A stretch of DNA of 64,000 nucleotides from Novosphingobium resinovorum (lineage in GTDB: Bacteria > Pseudomonadota > Alphaproteobacteria > Sphingomonadales > Sphingomonadaceae). A model generated the notes under the pieces. It was not told the DNA's origin. It ran no database searches and was given only the letters and a program-made list of their open reading frames with translations. Position 1 is the first letter of the stretch. Each line of letters starts with the position of its first letter. This document shows, in pieces, positions 37,594 to 46,979 of this stretch. The translations under genes and the position numbers were made by a program. Where the stretch lies: contig NZ_CP017077.1 in the NCBI RefSeq assembly GCF_001742225.1, positions 744,001-808,000 on the forward strand, in the 5' to 3' direction.

Positions 37594-38180
37594 TCAAAAC
37601 TCAATCAGGTTGTAACCTCGACTGCAAAGGAGCTTTTCCGCCCACTCCTTGGGGATCGGGTTACCTTCGGAGTTCAACGATATCGCGCCGTCAGCGCGAT
37701 CGAAGAGCGCTACGCAAAACTCGTCACTGTCGAACCGCGATCGATACTGAATGCCGTCCAGATCGGTGTCATGGAAGACTTGTGCCGCGATTTGCTGCGG
37801 CACGCCATAAGCGGCAGGATTGTCTACAGGATCGAAATCTGCAGACACCCCCGCCGAGGTTGTCCTGAACCACGCTAGGCCTGGTCCATGAACCTTGGCG
37901 AGACGCACAGGCTGCATCGTCGTAAAACTGGCGGAACGCCTGCGCGCAATCTGCTCCCAAAGAACATCCCTTTCAGCCGGCGCGCGCAAAAGCGTTTCGG
38001 CAAATGGGCCGACGAGGGTCTTCCCGAGGTAGAGTACGCCGAATTTGCGATCAGGGTCATCCCAGCGCCAGGTCGCGTCCTTGCGGCCGTACCATCTGGC
38101 CGCGACTGCCGATCCATGAATGCGTGAAGTACCCTGCCCGTGGCGATCGTCGCCACAGGCATCCTGCCTGTCCCAGCCAT
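37594..38180 (-). pseudogene. RES-domain toxin with a one-base deletion
   Basis: RES toxins degrade NAD+ and pair with Xre/MbcA/ParS antitoxins. The N-terminus from 38180 reads MPVATIATGRVLH and then goes out of frame near 38115. One missing base there restores RIHGS, RWYGRKDATWRWDDPDRKFG and LYLGKTLVGPFAETLL, then the rest down to 37594 (QPVRLAKVHGPGLAWFRTT). The conserved R-Y-E-like core is present after correction. It follows its antitoxin gene by 6 bases. Either the toxin is dead or the base was lost in sequencing. Confidence 0.75.
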
Positions 38181-38186
38181 CCCAAA

Positions 38187-38768
38187 TCAGTCTTCGAGCG
38201 TTTGGGCGAAGCGCACCACGAGATCGATTTCAGCCGCGCTGCCGCGTAGCATATCTATAGGCTTCCTGCCATCGAGCCCCTCATCTCCGGCCACGAGGAA
38301 TTGAAGGATGGCCCAACCACCGGTCTGCGGAACACCACTCAGTACGCGCGCGACCCCAGGGAGGATCGTATTGCCGTCGAATTGAAAAACCGGGAAAAGC
38401 TTGGTCCCGTTATCCTCGACCATCAGCAGTCGGCGCTCCTTGACCGCCTTGTAAACGGCCTGGATAGTTTTATGCCCCAGCAGCTCGCGCACTTTTTCAG
38501 CGGTCAGCGCGCCGCCCGCGGCATCGATCATGCGCCGCTTGAAGGCAATGGCCTTCGTGAGCTTCTCTGCCGCCTCGGGATTATCGGTTTCGACAGCGGG
38601 GATACCGCGCGCGAGGTTGAATACCAGACTGGGTACATCGATGCTGCGGATGGCCGCCGCCTTGGCGGAAGCCGGCATCAACTTGATGATGCGCTCCGCG
38701 CTCGCCATGATACGGTCCCGGAGGAGCTGATCGGGGTCTACAAATCCAAAATTCGCCAGGCGTGTCAT
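38187..38768 (-). CDS. Xre/MbcA/ParS-type antitoxin of the RES toxin
   Basis: The C-terminal segment ILQFLVAGDEGLDGRKPIDM, LRGSAAEIDLVVRFAQ matches the toxin-binding domain (DUF2384) of RES partners. A central helical region (ALTAEKVRELLGHKTIQAVY) may be the DNA-binding part. The ATG at 38768 follows AGGA by 6 bases; a TTG at 38783 is the alternative. It is longer than many antitoxins (193 aa). It precedes the broken toxin gene, as in other antitoxin-first RES operons. Confidence 0.72.
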   Translation of the reverse strand: MTRLANFGFVDPDQLLRDRIMASAERIIKLMPASAKAAAIRSIDVPSLVFNLARGIPAVETDNPEAAEKLTKAIAFKRRMIDAAGGALTAEKVRELLGHKTIQAVYKAVKERRLLMVEDNGTKLFPVFQFDGNTILPGVARVLSGVPQTGGWAILQFLVAGDEGLDGRKPIDMLRGSAAEIDLVVRFAQTLED

Positions 38769-38783
38769 TGCATTCCTGTTCAA

Positions 38784-40143
38784 TCAGTTTCATATACCGC
38801 GGACACGAAACTTTTTCAACCACATGGCCATGAGCACGGTGATATCATGGTCACCGGCGTCAGCGTCCAAGGGATTAATGAGGATTGAGGACCACCGCTC
38901 ATCGCCGGCCAGGGGGCGGGAAGGCCCTGAACCGTCGAAGCAAAACGAGCATCACGGGCCAGTCATTCGGGATTGGCGGCATGTTCGATCAACGATCCTC
39001 GCGCACTATAATGGTCATGACACGCCGCGCGACGCTGATGTCCGCAGGATCGGATGATAATGCTAATGGCGGCGACGGGTGTGCGGTACCATCCTCGGCC
39101 GCATCCCAGGGCTTGGTTTCAATGGCCATCACTCAATCTCCCTCGCCATGGCTGGTGCCCGCTCGATGTCATCCGACTGCGAGGACTCGTCGCCTCCGCA
39201 CAGCAGGATCACAATCACGTCGCCCCGGCGCGTGCGAGTACAAGAAGCTGCAACCTGGCGGCTTTATTTCCGGCGGCGAGCCCGAGCTTCACAGCGCGTT
39301 CGACGAGGATGGCGACAGCCCGGAAATGGACGGCTTCAACTGCACCGAGAGCTGGAGCGATATTTACGAAGACAAAGGGCTCTGGCACCGGCTCGACACG
39401 CCCCTTTTCGATAATGATGAGTAATGAGCGAGGCGACAGTATATTGCATTCATGTTGCACGGACTTGCCCGCGCTAGTCGGAAATTGGCATAGAACGGTG
39501 GGAATACATGTAGTTAAATACAAAATGGCCGAGTCGGCTGAACATCCAGTACCTGCTGAGTTATCAGGGTAATGGGTGGTAACGGAGGAACGGCTCGAAC
39601 CTCCGACACGCGGATCCGTGAATCCGTGAATCCGATAATGTACCCTGCCCGTGGCGATGGTAGCAACGGGCATCTTGGCTGTCCCAGCCATTGGCGATCA
39701 GTTCTGCCATGGGATCGTCAGCGAAAGTGCCAAGGCAGGTCCGGGTGATGACGATGCGCCCGGTATGGTCGAGGCCGTGACCGCAACGATCGTTGAGACG
39801 TGCGATGATGTCGCTTTCGGACATTTTAGTGGAAGTGGCGAGCGACTTGGCAATTCTCCTGCGGCTCAGGCGGCGAGACGGGGCGCTGCGACACAGCGTT
39901 GAAGCGTTCGATCCAGCTGCGTATGCGGCTCCGCAAATTTAACATTTGTATGGATACAGCCCATGCAATATGGCGGCATAATTACCCTATCCTCTCGAGA
40001 TATTCCGCGCGCCGATGCTTCATATCGGTCCTGTCCGTGCCTACACGTCTAAATTGTATGTTTATATGCATGGTCATTGCATGGTTGAAATGCATGTCAT
40101 ATATGGGAGTGAGAATCAATTAGACCTATCGAGGTGCTGTCCC
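38784..40143. other. Eroded 1.36-kb interval with gene fragments
   Basis: No intact gene is supported. On the plus strand 39223-39424 reads like the acidic end of a real protein (EYKKLQPGGFISGGEPELHS and GLWHRLDTPLFDNDE) without a believable start. On the minus strand 39824-39690 (MSESDIIARLNDRCGHGLDH, then GRIVITRTCLG) resembles the start of a DUF3768-type protein. It is followed by 39691-39620, a second copy of the RES toxin N-terminus (MPVATIATGRVHYRIHGF). From 39940 to 40130 the DNA is AT-rich and probably holds the promoter of the DUF983 gene. Confidence 0.45.
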
Positions 40144-40572
40144 ATGTTGGACTCGAATGACGCATCTGCCAGCAAAGGACGCTGGATATTTCACTGCGGA
40201 TTGAAGGGGCTCTGCCCCGAATGCGGAAAGGCATCCATGTTCCGCAAGTGGCTCAAGTTGCAAACGACGTGTCCAAATTGCGGGCTCAGCTACAATTTCG
40301 CCGCGCCGGACGACGGCCCGGCTTTCTTCTCGCTGTGTATTGTCGCGTTCCCGCTGACATTCTTCGTCGTCTGGCTGCAGGTCGCCTTTGAGCCGCCTTT
40401 CTGGGTGCATCTTTTCACGTCCGCGCCTTTGATGGCGCTCGGATGCGTCCTTCCCTTGCAATACATCAAAGGCTGGCTGGTCGCGTCGCAGTACGTGAAC
40501 AAGGCGCAGGAAGCCGGCACCGAGAACCTTTGGGCGCAGTTGCATGCCCGGGCAGAAAGCGAGGAGAAGTGA
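40144..40572 (+). CDS. DUF983 membrane protein
   Basis: A 142-aa protein with two cysteine pairs near the N-terminus (LCPECGKASMF and TCPNCGLSYNF), which could form a zinc ribbon, followed by two membrane segments (FFSLCIVAFPLTFFVVWL and LFTSAPLMALGCVLPLQY). This layout is typical of DUF983. Function is unknown. The start at 40144 follows GAGGTG by 8 bases. The next gene starts 1 base after its stop. Confidence 0.8.
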   Translation: MLDSNDASASKGRWIFHCGLKGLCPECGKASMFRKWLKLQTTCPNCGLSYNFAAPDDGPAFFSLCIVAFPLTFFVVWLQVAFEPPFWVHLFTSAPLMALGCVLPLQYIKGWLVASQYVNKAQEAGTENLWAQLHARAESEEK

Positions 40573-40573
40573 T

Positions 40574-40912
40574 ATGGGGGACCCGCCTTCTTCAGCGGTC
40601 TCTGAAACGGATGGGAGTATCAATCTGGCGGCCCGGCTCATCTCGGGCCTTTACGATGCCATCAATCGACCGGATCTTTCCGGCATGATCCGCAACGGCC
40701 AGGCCGAAGATTTTCCAGAGATCAAGACTGCCGCCGACCTGCTGAAAGCAGAGACCGTTCGACTTGAACGATACGAAGTCGCCCTTCGTCAGTATGCTGA
40801 CCCTGGGTTCTGGGAAGATATGGCCTCTGCCGGATCGCTTGCGCTGTACGATGGCGGGGAAATGGCGAGGAATGTGCTTGCCGGGCGCCCCGCATTCTAT
40901 CACCGAGACTGA
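40574..40912 (+). CDS. Hypothetical protein (112 aa) coupled to DUF983 gene
   Basis: GAGGAG lies 5 bases before the ATG, and the gene begins directly after the DUF983 stop, so co-translation is likely. The protein is mostly helical with acidic and basic stretches (EIKTAADLLKAETVRLERYE). No family is recognised. Confidence 0.6.
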   Translation: MGDPPSSAVSETDGSINLAARLISGLYDAINRPDLSGMIRNGQAEDFPEIKTAADLLKAETVRLERYEVALRQYADPGFWEDMASAGSLALYDGGEMARNVLAGRPAFYHRD

Positions 40913-40949
40913 CAGCTCAAGCAGCGTCAAAGACGTTTAGAAGGTCATC

Positions 40950-42338
40950 ATGCAAAGCTGGATTCCCGACATAGCCACGGTGAGCGGCCCGAAGTACCTC
41001 GCGATCGCCGAGGCGCTCGCTCGTGATATCGACACAGGGAAGCTGCGCGAGGGTGACCGCCTTCCCCCTCAACGAATGCTGGCGGAAACTCTGGGGCTGG
41101 ACCTCACGACCATTACCCGTGCCTACGGGGAAGCACAGCGCCTTGGCCTTCTGGAAGGGAGCGGTCGACGCGGAAGCTTCGTGCGTTCCAAAGCATCGGC
41201 GGTGTCGGACATCCGCGTTCCGGACGCCGGCGATACGGGAATGAATGCTCCCCCTGAAGACTTTGGCGGGTCCCTTGCAAGCGCCTTTCGGGATTGTGCT
41301 TCTGACTTGCTGACACCCGAACACGGCGTACTTCCGTTTCAGTATCAGCGCAGTGGCGGTGCCGCATCGGCGCGCAAGGCAGGTGCCGATATGCTGGCAG
41401 GGCGCGGCATCCCGTGTTCTGAGGACAGCGTACTGGTAGCTGCTGGCGGTCAGAATGCGCTCCATGCGATTTTTAGCGCGGAACTCAGAGCCGGCGATAG
41501 ACTGGCTGTTGCCCCTTACGTTTACCCTGGCCTGCTTGCGCTTTCCCGCAGATACGGCATCGAGTTGGTCGCCGTGGCGTCAGACGAAAACGGGCTGCTT
41601 CCGGAGGCACTGGACAGCGCATGTTCCGCAGCAGCCGTGCGGGGTGTGTACCTGGTCCCCACCAACGATAATCCCACTGCCGTCAGCATGCCGGCCGACC
41701 GCCGAGCGGCGATCGCACAGGTCATTACGCAGCATCAGCTTCTGTTGATCGAAGACGACGCTTACGGCTTGCTGCCTGCCCAGCCGCTGGTGCCGATCGC
41801 GGCCCTCGCGCCAACAAATGCCTGGTACATTGCGAGCGTCTCGAAAGTGCTTACCCCGGGGCTGCGTGTAGCCTGGTTGCGTGCTCCTGACGTCGCTGGC
41901 GCGTGGCGTCTTGCTGCCGATATGCACGAAACAGCCATCATGGCACCTCCCTTGAACGCTGCGATAGTCACGCAATGGCTGCACAGCGGTGCCTTTCACA
42001 GGCTGATCGAGGAAGTTCGCACCGAGGCATCTATCCGTCAGGCGCTCGCTCGCGAATATCTTCCGGCTGGTTCGTTTCGCGCGCCGGAATACGGATATCA
42101 TCTCTGGTTAGAAGTCCCTGCGGACCTTGATACCCGGCATATTGCGGATGCTCTGCGCCAGCACGGCCTTTCGGCCATTGCGGGCGAAGCATTTGCGGTC
42201 GATCCCGCAATGCCTGGTGCGACTGCGCTACGCGTGTCGATTGGCGGAAGTATATCACGAGAGCGGTTGCAGCGCGGTCTTCAGCTACTCTCGGCTCTGA
42301 TAAGCCCTCAAGCGCCCCGAAAGATTAGCCTAATCTAA
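40950..42338 (+). CDS. MocR-type transcriptional regulator (GntR wHTH + aminotransferase domain)
   Basis: The N-terminal GntR winged helix (KLREGDRLPPQRMLAETLGL, TTITRAYGEAQRLGL) is fused to a fold-type I aminotransferase domain. The PLP region shows VPTNDNPTAVSMP, IEDDAYGLL with the ring aspartate, and K in SVSKVLTPGLRVAW as the Schiff-base lysine. MocR proteins sense PLP or an amino-compound and often act on an adjacent gene. No target is evident downstream, since the next genes are convergent. Confidence 0.9.
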   Translation: MQSWIPDIATVSGPKYLAIAEALARDIDTGKLREGDRLPPQRMLAETLGLDLTTITRAYGEAQRLGLLEGSGRRGSFVRSKASAVSDIRVPDAGDTGMNAPPEDFGGSLASAFRDCASDLLTPEHGVLPFQYQRSGGAASARKAGADMLAGRGIPCSEDSVLVAAGGQNALHAIFSAELRAGDRLAVAPYVYPGLLALSRRYGIELVAVASDENGLLPEALDSACSAAAVRGVYLVPTNDNPTAVSMPADRRAAIAQVITQHQLLLIEDDAYGLLPAQPLVPIAALAPTNAWYIASVSKVLTPGLRVAWLRAPDVAGAWRLAADMHETAIMAPPLNAAIVTQWLHSGAFHRLIEEVRTEASIRQALAREYLPAGSFRAPEYGYHLWLEVPADLDTRHIADALRQHGLSAIAGEAFAVDPAMPGATALRVSIGGSISRERLQRGLQLLSALISPQAPRKISLI

Positions 42339-42404
42339 CAAACCAACTGGTTGCGACGCCTTACGATCCCGCTGGTACCAGCCCTTGTCCCAGGCAGCAG
42401 TCCT

Positions 42405-42436
42405 CGGGGCGCCGACATCGCAATGCCGGCGCCCCG
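42405..42436. terminator. Strong GC stem-loop between convergent genes
   Basis: Ten-base perfect arms CGGGGCGCCG and CGGCGCCCCG enclose a 12-base loop, between the mocR-type gene and the convergent AhpD-like gene. There is no T-tract on either side, so intrinsic termination is only a possibility. Confidence 0.35.
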
Positions 42437-42589
42437 GCAGGCCCTTCTCCACTGGGGCGCTGACCTGCGCGCCGCGCCTGCTGCAGCGAAGGAGGACATT
42501 TCAGCTGACCGGCAAGGGTGTAGCCTCGAGGAAGCCGATGCGCTCACATCCAATCTAGTAGGCGGGCAGGAAGGCTTCGGTTAGTTAGG

Positions 42590-43039
42590 CTAGGCTTTGA
42601 CCGCGGCCGCCGGCTTGGCACGGAAGCTGATGGCCATGCGGTTGTAAGCGTTCATTAGACCGATCGCGAGCGTCAGGTCGGCCAGTTCCTTTTCACCGAA
42701 CACGTGCGCGGCGGCGTCGTAGTCGGCCTGCGGCACGTGGGTCTGCGCCACTTGCGTCACTGTTTCGGCCCATGCCATCGCAGCGCGCTCCCTGTCGTCG
42801 AACAGTGCGCCGGCTTCGTGCCAGGTCTGCACCAGCACCAGGGTCTCGATCGCTAGCCCGCCCTGGATCAAATCCCGGCTATGCATGTCGATGCAGTAGG
42901 CGCATCCGTTGATCTGGCTGACCCGAAGGTAGACCAGATCTATCAGTCGCTTGGGCAAGCCGCTGCCGGCCACATATCCGTATACTGCGCCGAGCGCCTT
43001 CATGGCCTGCGGAGCTGCCTTGTTGTAGTCCATTCGCAT
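42590..43039 (-). CDS. Carboxymuconolactone decarboxylase/AhpD-like protein
   Basis: The family's redox motif is present as GCAYCIDMHSRDLI, with C-x-x-C and the downstream histidine. The remaining helices (WAETVTQVAQTHVP, LTLAIGLMNAYNRMAIS) fit alkylhydroperoxidase-type members used against peroxides. The start at 43039 follows AAGGAG by 7 bases. It lies about 50 bases after an SDR gene on the same strand, and a LysR gene is divergent from that pair. Confidence 0.85.
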   Translation of the reverse strand: MRMDYNKAAPQAMKALGAVYGYVAGSGLPKRLIDLVYLRVSQINGCAYCIDMHSRDLIQGGLAIETLVLVQTWHEAGALFDDRERAAMAWAETVTQVAQTHVPQADYDAAAHVFGEKELADLTLAIGLMNAYNRMAISFRAKPAAAVKA

Positions 43040-43090
43040 TGAACGTCTCCTTCAGGGTGACGCCCGTTACCGGGCGTCACCAGGTTACAG

Positions 43091-43837
43091 TCACAGGTTG
43101 CTCATACCGCCGTCTATGATCAGCTCGCTGCCGACCGTGTAGCGGCTCTCATCCGAGGCAAGATGGACGACGGCATCGGCGATCTCGAGCGGGTCTCCGA
43201 AGCGGCCGATCGGGATGGCTCCGATCAGGTAGTCCTTCATGCCAGACAAGTCGCCGTCGGAAAGGCCGAGCTTGCCGTAGATTGGTGTCGTCACCGGACC
43301 AGGGCTGACGACATTCACCCGCACGCCCCGGCCGACCAGTTCGCCTGACAGCGTGCGGGCCATTGAGATCAGTGCCGCCTTGGTCGCGGCGTAGACGATC
43401 GAGTTGGGCTTGCCGAGCCGGGCGTTGATCGAGCCGTTTAGGACGATTGAGGCGGTCTTGCCGAGCACCGGCAGCAGCGCCTGGACGAGGAAAAGCGGGC
43501 CCTTGACGTTGACCGCGAAAGAGCGGTCGAAGCCCGCCTCGTCCCACGCTTCCAGTGGACGGAAATCGGCGACGCCGGCATTGACGAACAGCACGTCCAG
43601 CCGGCCGAAAGCGGCGCGGATCGCCTCCACGACCGCCGCCTGTCCGGCAACGTCGCCGGCATCTGCGTGGATGGTCAGCACCTCGCCCAGCTCGGCCTTG
43701 GCGGCGGCAAGCTTCTCAGCGCTGGTGCCGGTAATGGCGACGGCAGCGCCTTCTTCGAGGAAGCGGCGGGCGGTGGCAAGGCCGATACCGCTGGTGCCGC
43801 CGGTGACGAGCGCGAACTTGTTGGCGAGACGGGTCAT
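43091..43837 (-). CDS. SDR-family oxidoreductase
   Basis: A classical short-chain dehydrogenase: nucleotide motif TGGTSGIG near the N-terminus, NAG near residue 90, catalytic serine in LNGSINARLG, and Y-x-x-x-K in VYAATKAAL. The end IDGGMSNL is also typical. The substrate is unknown. It is divergent from a LysR gene, which probably controls it together with the AhpD-like gene. Confidence 0.9.
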   Translation of the reverse strand: MTRLANKFALVTGGTSGIGLATARRFLEEGAAVAITGTSAEKLAAAKAELGEVLTIHADAGDVAGQAAVVEAIRAAFGRLDVLFVNAGVADFRPLEAWDEAGFDRSFAVNVKGPLFLVQALLPVLGKTASIVLNGSINARLGKPNSIVYAATKAALISMARTLSGELVGRGVRVNVVSPGPVTTPIYGKLGLSDGDLSGMKDYLIGAIPIGRFGDPLEIADAVVHLASDESRYTVGSELIIDGGMSNL

Positions 43838-43964
43838 GAAAAAGCTCCTTTAATCAGAAGCCGGCGGTCATCGTCGGCGACAACAAGGGATTTATTGCAA
43901 CCATGGGCCTTGATCGATGGCCCGAAAATGCATCATTCGTTCAGGAAAGCTGAAGGATGACGCT

Positions 43965-44873
43965 ATGGACCGCTTGCGCGCTTTTGAAATGTTCTGTGCC
44001 GTCGTCGGGCGCGGAGGTTTCGCCCGCGCGGCCGATGCCCTCGACACCTCGCCCGCCAACGTCACCCGCTACATCGCCGAACTGGAAGCCCATCTGGGCA
44101 CTCGCCTGCTCAACCGCACCTCACGGCGCCTGTCGCTGACCGAGGCCGGCGAGGCGCTGTACGAGCGCGCCCGTGCGATCGTCGACGACGTGGCGGAAGC
44201 CGAGGCTGCGGCCACCGCCAGCGCGGAGGGCGCGCGCGGCCGGCTGCGCATAAACGCGCCGCTGGTATTCGGCATCCGTCACCTCGCGCCGCTGTGGCCG
44301 CGGTTCATGGCGCTGCACCCCGAAGTCGAGCTCGACATCGCCTTGAGCGACCGGGTCGTCGACATCGTCGAAGAGGGCTACGACCTGGGCATCCGCATCT
44401 CACGCGCCGGCTCGCAGGCTTACGTAGCGCGCAAACTGGCAACCTCACGCAACGTGCTGTGCGCGGCACCTGCCTATCTTGCGCGGCACGGTGCCCCCCA
44501 GACGCCCGCCGATCTCGTCGATCATGCCTGCGTGATCTACGGCTATGCGCCCGAGCCCGACGTCTGGACGCTGCTCGATGCGGACGGCGCCGAGACGCGC
44601 GTGCGCGTTGGGACGCGCCTGCGCACCAACAGCGGCGACACCGCCCGTCTTGTCGCCCTCGCCGGCGAGGCGATCACCTGGCAACCCGGCTTCCTGATCG
44701 GCGAGGACTTGCGCGCGGGCACTCTGGTGCAGTTGCTGCCTGGCTGGCGCCTGCCGGACATCGACATCCTGGCGCTCTACGCCAGCCGCCGCCATCTTTC
44801 CGCCAAAGTACGGCTGATGGTGAATTTCCTGAGCGAAGCATTCAAAGGCGTCCCACCGTGGGAGCGAGACTGA
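43965..44873 (+). CDS. LysR-family transcriptional regulator
   Basis: The N-terminal HTH (MDRLRAFEMFCAVVGRGGFA, TSPANVTRYIAELEAHLGTR) and the substrate-binding domain that follows are typical of the CrgA/PA-type LysR group acting on neighbouring oxidoreductase genes. AAGGA lies 9 bases before the chosen ATG. The intergenic region from 43838 to 43964 would hold the shared operator with the SDR gene. Confidence 0.9.
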   Translation: MDRLRAFEMFCAVVGRGGFARAADALDTSPANVTRYIAELEAHLGTRLLNRTSRRLSLTEAGEALYERARAIVDDVAEAEAAATASAEGARGRLRINAPLVFGIRHLAPLWPRFMALHPEVELDIALSDRVVDIVEEGYDLGIRISRAGSQAYVARKLATSRNVLCAAPAYLARHGAPQTPADLVDHACVIYGYAPEPDVWTLLDADGAETRVRVGTRLRTNSGDTARLVALAGEAITWQPGFLIGEDLRAGTLVQLLPGWRLPDIDILALYASRRHLSAKVRLMVNFLSEAFKGVPPWERD

Positions 44874-45036
44874 AGCGTCGCGTTGTTCAAGGACACATCG
44901 CACGCGATCGCGATGGCTCCCATGGACGGTCAGGCGCCAGCAGAAGTATCCGGTTGAGCGCCCTAAGAACCTAGGCACACCCTCGCCGAGGCGGGAACCT
45001 GAAACGTGCCGTGACGGGAGGCGCCGCATTGCTGCG

Positions 45037-45594
45037 TCAGATTTCAATCCTGGTGAGGAGCGGCCAGGCATCACGCCATGATTTCGATTGGATCCGTTCC
45101 TCATAGATTGAGCGCTTATCTTCCTCGAAGCGGGGCGTTGGACGCAGAACGAGGTCGAACATGTCGTGTAGACCGAACGGGGCCGCAATCTCGCAGTCAC
45201 CTGCGTGTGTGCGGCGTGCGGCGATCGCGGTGGCTGTTTCGGGCCAAAACCGCATGGCATCGGTCGCGGAACTATAAGGCGCATCGCCATTGCGAACGTG
45301 CATCCGGGCTTGGTTCTTGACCGACCAGATGATGGACGGCTCCGAAACTCTCAGCAGCGCTTCAAACTCTCTGTCATGGATCGCATCGGCACGACGTGGA
45401 TCGTACCAGATTACATCGACATCACCGCAGATCGGCATAGCGGATCTTTGGTGGAGATGGTCCCACACCGCATTCCTCACGAAGCCTGCGCCGATCCAGC
45501 AGTCCGGCAATTCCAGTGCCGCGACCACACCCAGAAGGTGCCAACGATGGGGATCAGCGCGAAGAATGGAAGATACGCATAAAACCCGGTCCAT
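45037..45594 (-). CDS. Nucleotidyltransferase family protein (DUF925-like)
   Basis: The block LPDCWIGAGFVRNAVWDHLH followed by GDVDVIWYD is the signature of this nucleotidyltransferase family, with the G-x-G-like turn and D-x-D pair. Later, RTHAGDCEIAAPFGLHDMFD and a C-terminal YEERIQSKSW fit. Its role in the cell is not known. It lies in accessory DNA just outside the mobilisation genes. Confidence 0.82.
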   Translation of the reverse strand: MDRVLCVSSILRADPHRWHLLGVVAALELPDCWIGAGFVRNAVWDHLHQRSAMPICGDVDVIWYDPRRADAIHDREFEALLRVSEPSIIWSVKNQARMHVRNGDAPYSSATDAMRFWPETATAIAARRTHAGDCEIAAPFGLHDMFDLVLRPTPRFEEDKRSIYEERIQSKSWRDAWPLLTRIEI

Positions 45595-45714
45595 CGGATA
45601 ACCGTAAAGTGTCCTGCTAAGTTGAACAGGCGGAAAAACGCTTGATGGCGTGGCGCACCGGCTTGGCAGACGCTGGCGTTCGGAGGCCCATCAGCATCAT
45701 TGCAATAATCGCGG

Positions 45715-46263
45715 TCAGGTGAGCTTGAGCGCCTGCCGTGTCTCATCCGTCAGCGTATAGACCGCCAACCGCTGCGCCCCGCGGTTCTGATGATCAACCC
45801 GATATCCCTGATAGTGTCGGTGTAAGAGACCTGCGCGGACGAGCTCGGATACCGCGCGACTGACGTTCGTCAGGCCCGAGGCTCGAAGACGCTCACGAAC
45901 GATCTCCTCGATTAACTGCTCTGCCTGGGCGTGGTCGTCCGGCAATTCTCCCTTGCCGGCAAGGTCTTTCCTGACACGTTCAGAAATTCGTACACCATTC
46001 GGATCCCGGCGCCCGATCGGAGCGATGGCATCGCACAGCCATTCGCGTACGGTCATCCGCCGGTCGCTGCTCACGACGTAGGGGCCTGCAGAACCAGTTC
46101 CGCTGCTTGCCTGGGCGATAAGGTTCAGCACCATGTAAGCATATCGCGGTCGCTCGCACGCCTCAGTCAGACGCTCCAGAATGCCTGGCACGCCGGTGCG
46201 CCCCTGCGGATTGGGTTTGGCGTCGGCGGTCTTCCCGCTGGCGAATAGATCAAGCTGGAACAT
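45715..46263 (-). CDS. Putative winged-helix DNA-binding protein of the mobile region
   Basis: The start at 46263 gives MFQLDLFASGKTADA. The C-terminal half looks like a winged helix (LTNVSRAVSELVRAGLLHRH, YRVDHQNRGAQRLAVYTLTD). It lies downstream of the conjugation genes on the same strand. A regulatory or replication-linked role is possible, but I do not recognise a named family. Confidence 0.55.
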   Translation of the reverse strand: MFQLDLFASGKTADAKPNPQGRTGVPGILERLTEACERPRYAYMVLNLIAQASSGTGSAGPYVVSSDRRMTVREWLCDAIAPIGRRDPNGVRISERVRKDLAGKGELPDDHAQAEQLIEEIVRERLRASGLTNVSRAVSELVRAGLLHRHYQGYRVDHQNRGAQRLAVYTLTDETRQALKLT

Positions 46264-46367
46264 ACCATGAATCAAGCACACCCGGGACTCTGTGTGAATC
46301 CCTTTTCTTTTCGCGCCGACCATTTACCGCAGATGGCACTTTACCAGCGCGTCCGGGTAAAGTGCCA

Positions 46368-46979
46368 TTAGGGAACCTTTGGGAATTGGATGCGCACTTG
46401 GCCAACCGTGGGCTCCGCCGCGACGAGGTTCGCAGTCGAGGTCGCAAAAACCTGCTCACCAAACCGCCGCCTCATATGTACCGCGACTCCGTGAGCATAA
46501 CGGGCCTGGCGCCATCGCGTCGGAGAGTGGTAGATTCCAACCGCCCGCCAATAATCTTTGCTCACCGCCAGGCCGCTTAGAAAGATCCAGTTGGCGGCCC
46601 TGACGTTGAAGCACGCATCGTTTGCCAGCCAGGAACGGATGACTTCTGGCCTGCGGCCTATAAGCTCGGAAATCCGTTGCACCCACCAGCTGTTCACCTG
46701 AAGCGGCCCCAGATCGTGCGTCCCGTTGCTGTTCCTGACTTCGGCGCCGATCCACCCTGCCTCCTGATCACGGAGCCCCCAAAGCGTCCGCTCGAGCCAG
46801 ACACGGCCATTCGCGACCGAACCGATGCACCGGGCGATCTCGATCTCGCCCGCCGCGACAGGGACAGCGGCTGCCGAACACGGATGGAGTGCAAGCGTCA
46901 CGCTGATCAATGCGCCCAAGAAGCGAGAGGTCGCGCGGCGGCAATGGTGAACTGGCATGCCATTGGGATCATCGGTCAT
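46368..46979 (-). CDS. Lytic transglycosylase-like protein of the conjugation module
   Basis: The protein has an N-terminal hydrophobic export segment (RFLGALISVTLALHP) and a lysozyme-like domain: GSVANGRVWLERTLWGLRDQ, then DLGPLQVNSWWVQRISEL. The glutamate expected for catalysis falls in the LRDQEAGWIGAEV region. VirB1-like transglycosylases open peptidoglycan for conjugation machinery. The start at 46979 follows AGGAGG by 10 bases and overlaps the traA end by 11 bases, so it is in the same operon. Confidence 0.75.
   Translation of the reverse strand: MTDDPNGMPVHHCRRATSRFLGALISVTLALHPCSAAAVPVAAGEIEIARCIGSVANGRVWLERTLWGLRDQEAGWIGAEVRNSNGTHDLGPLQVNSWWVQRISELIGRRPEVIRSWLANDACFNVRAANWIFLSGLAVSKDYWRAVGIYHSPTRWRQARYAHGVAVHMRRRFGEQVFATSTANLVAAEPTVGQVRIQFPKVP

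Noticed and set aside
39565..39640. tRNA-like 3' end on the minus strand (GGTTCGAGCC with CGGAT/ATCCG stem)
   Set aside because: The T-stem does not pair after a 7-base loop and no acceptor or D-arm is found, so it is not a tRNA gene; at most a chance or decayed fragment.
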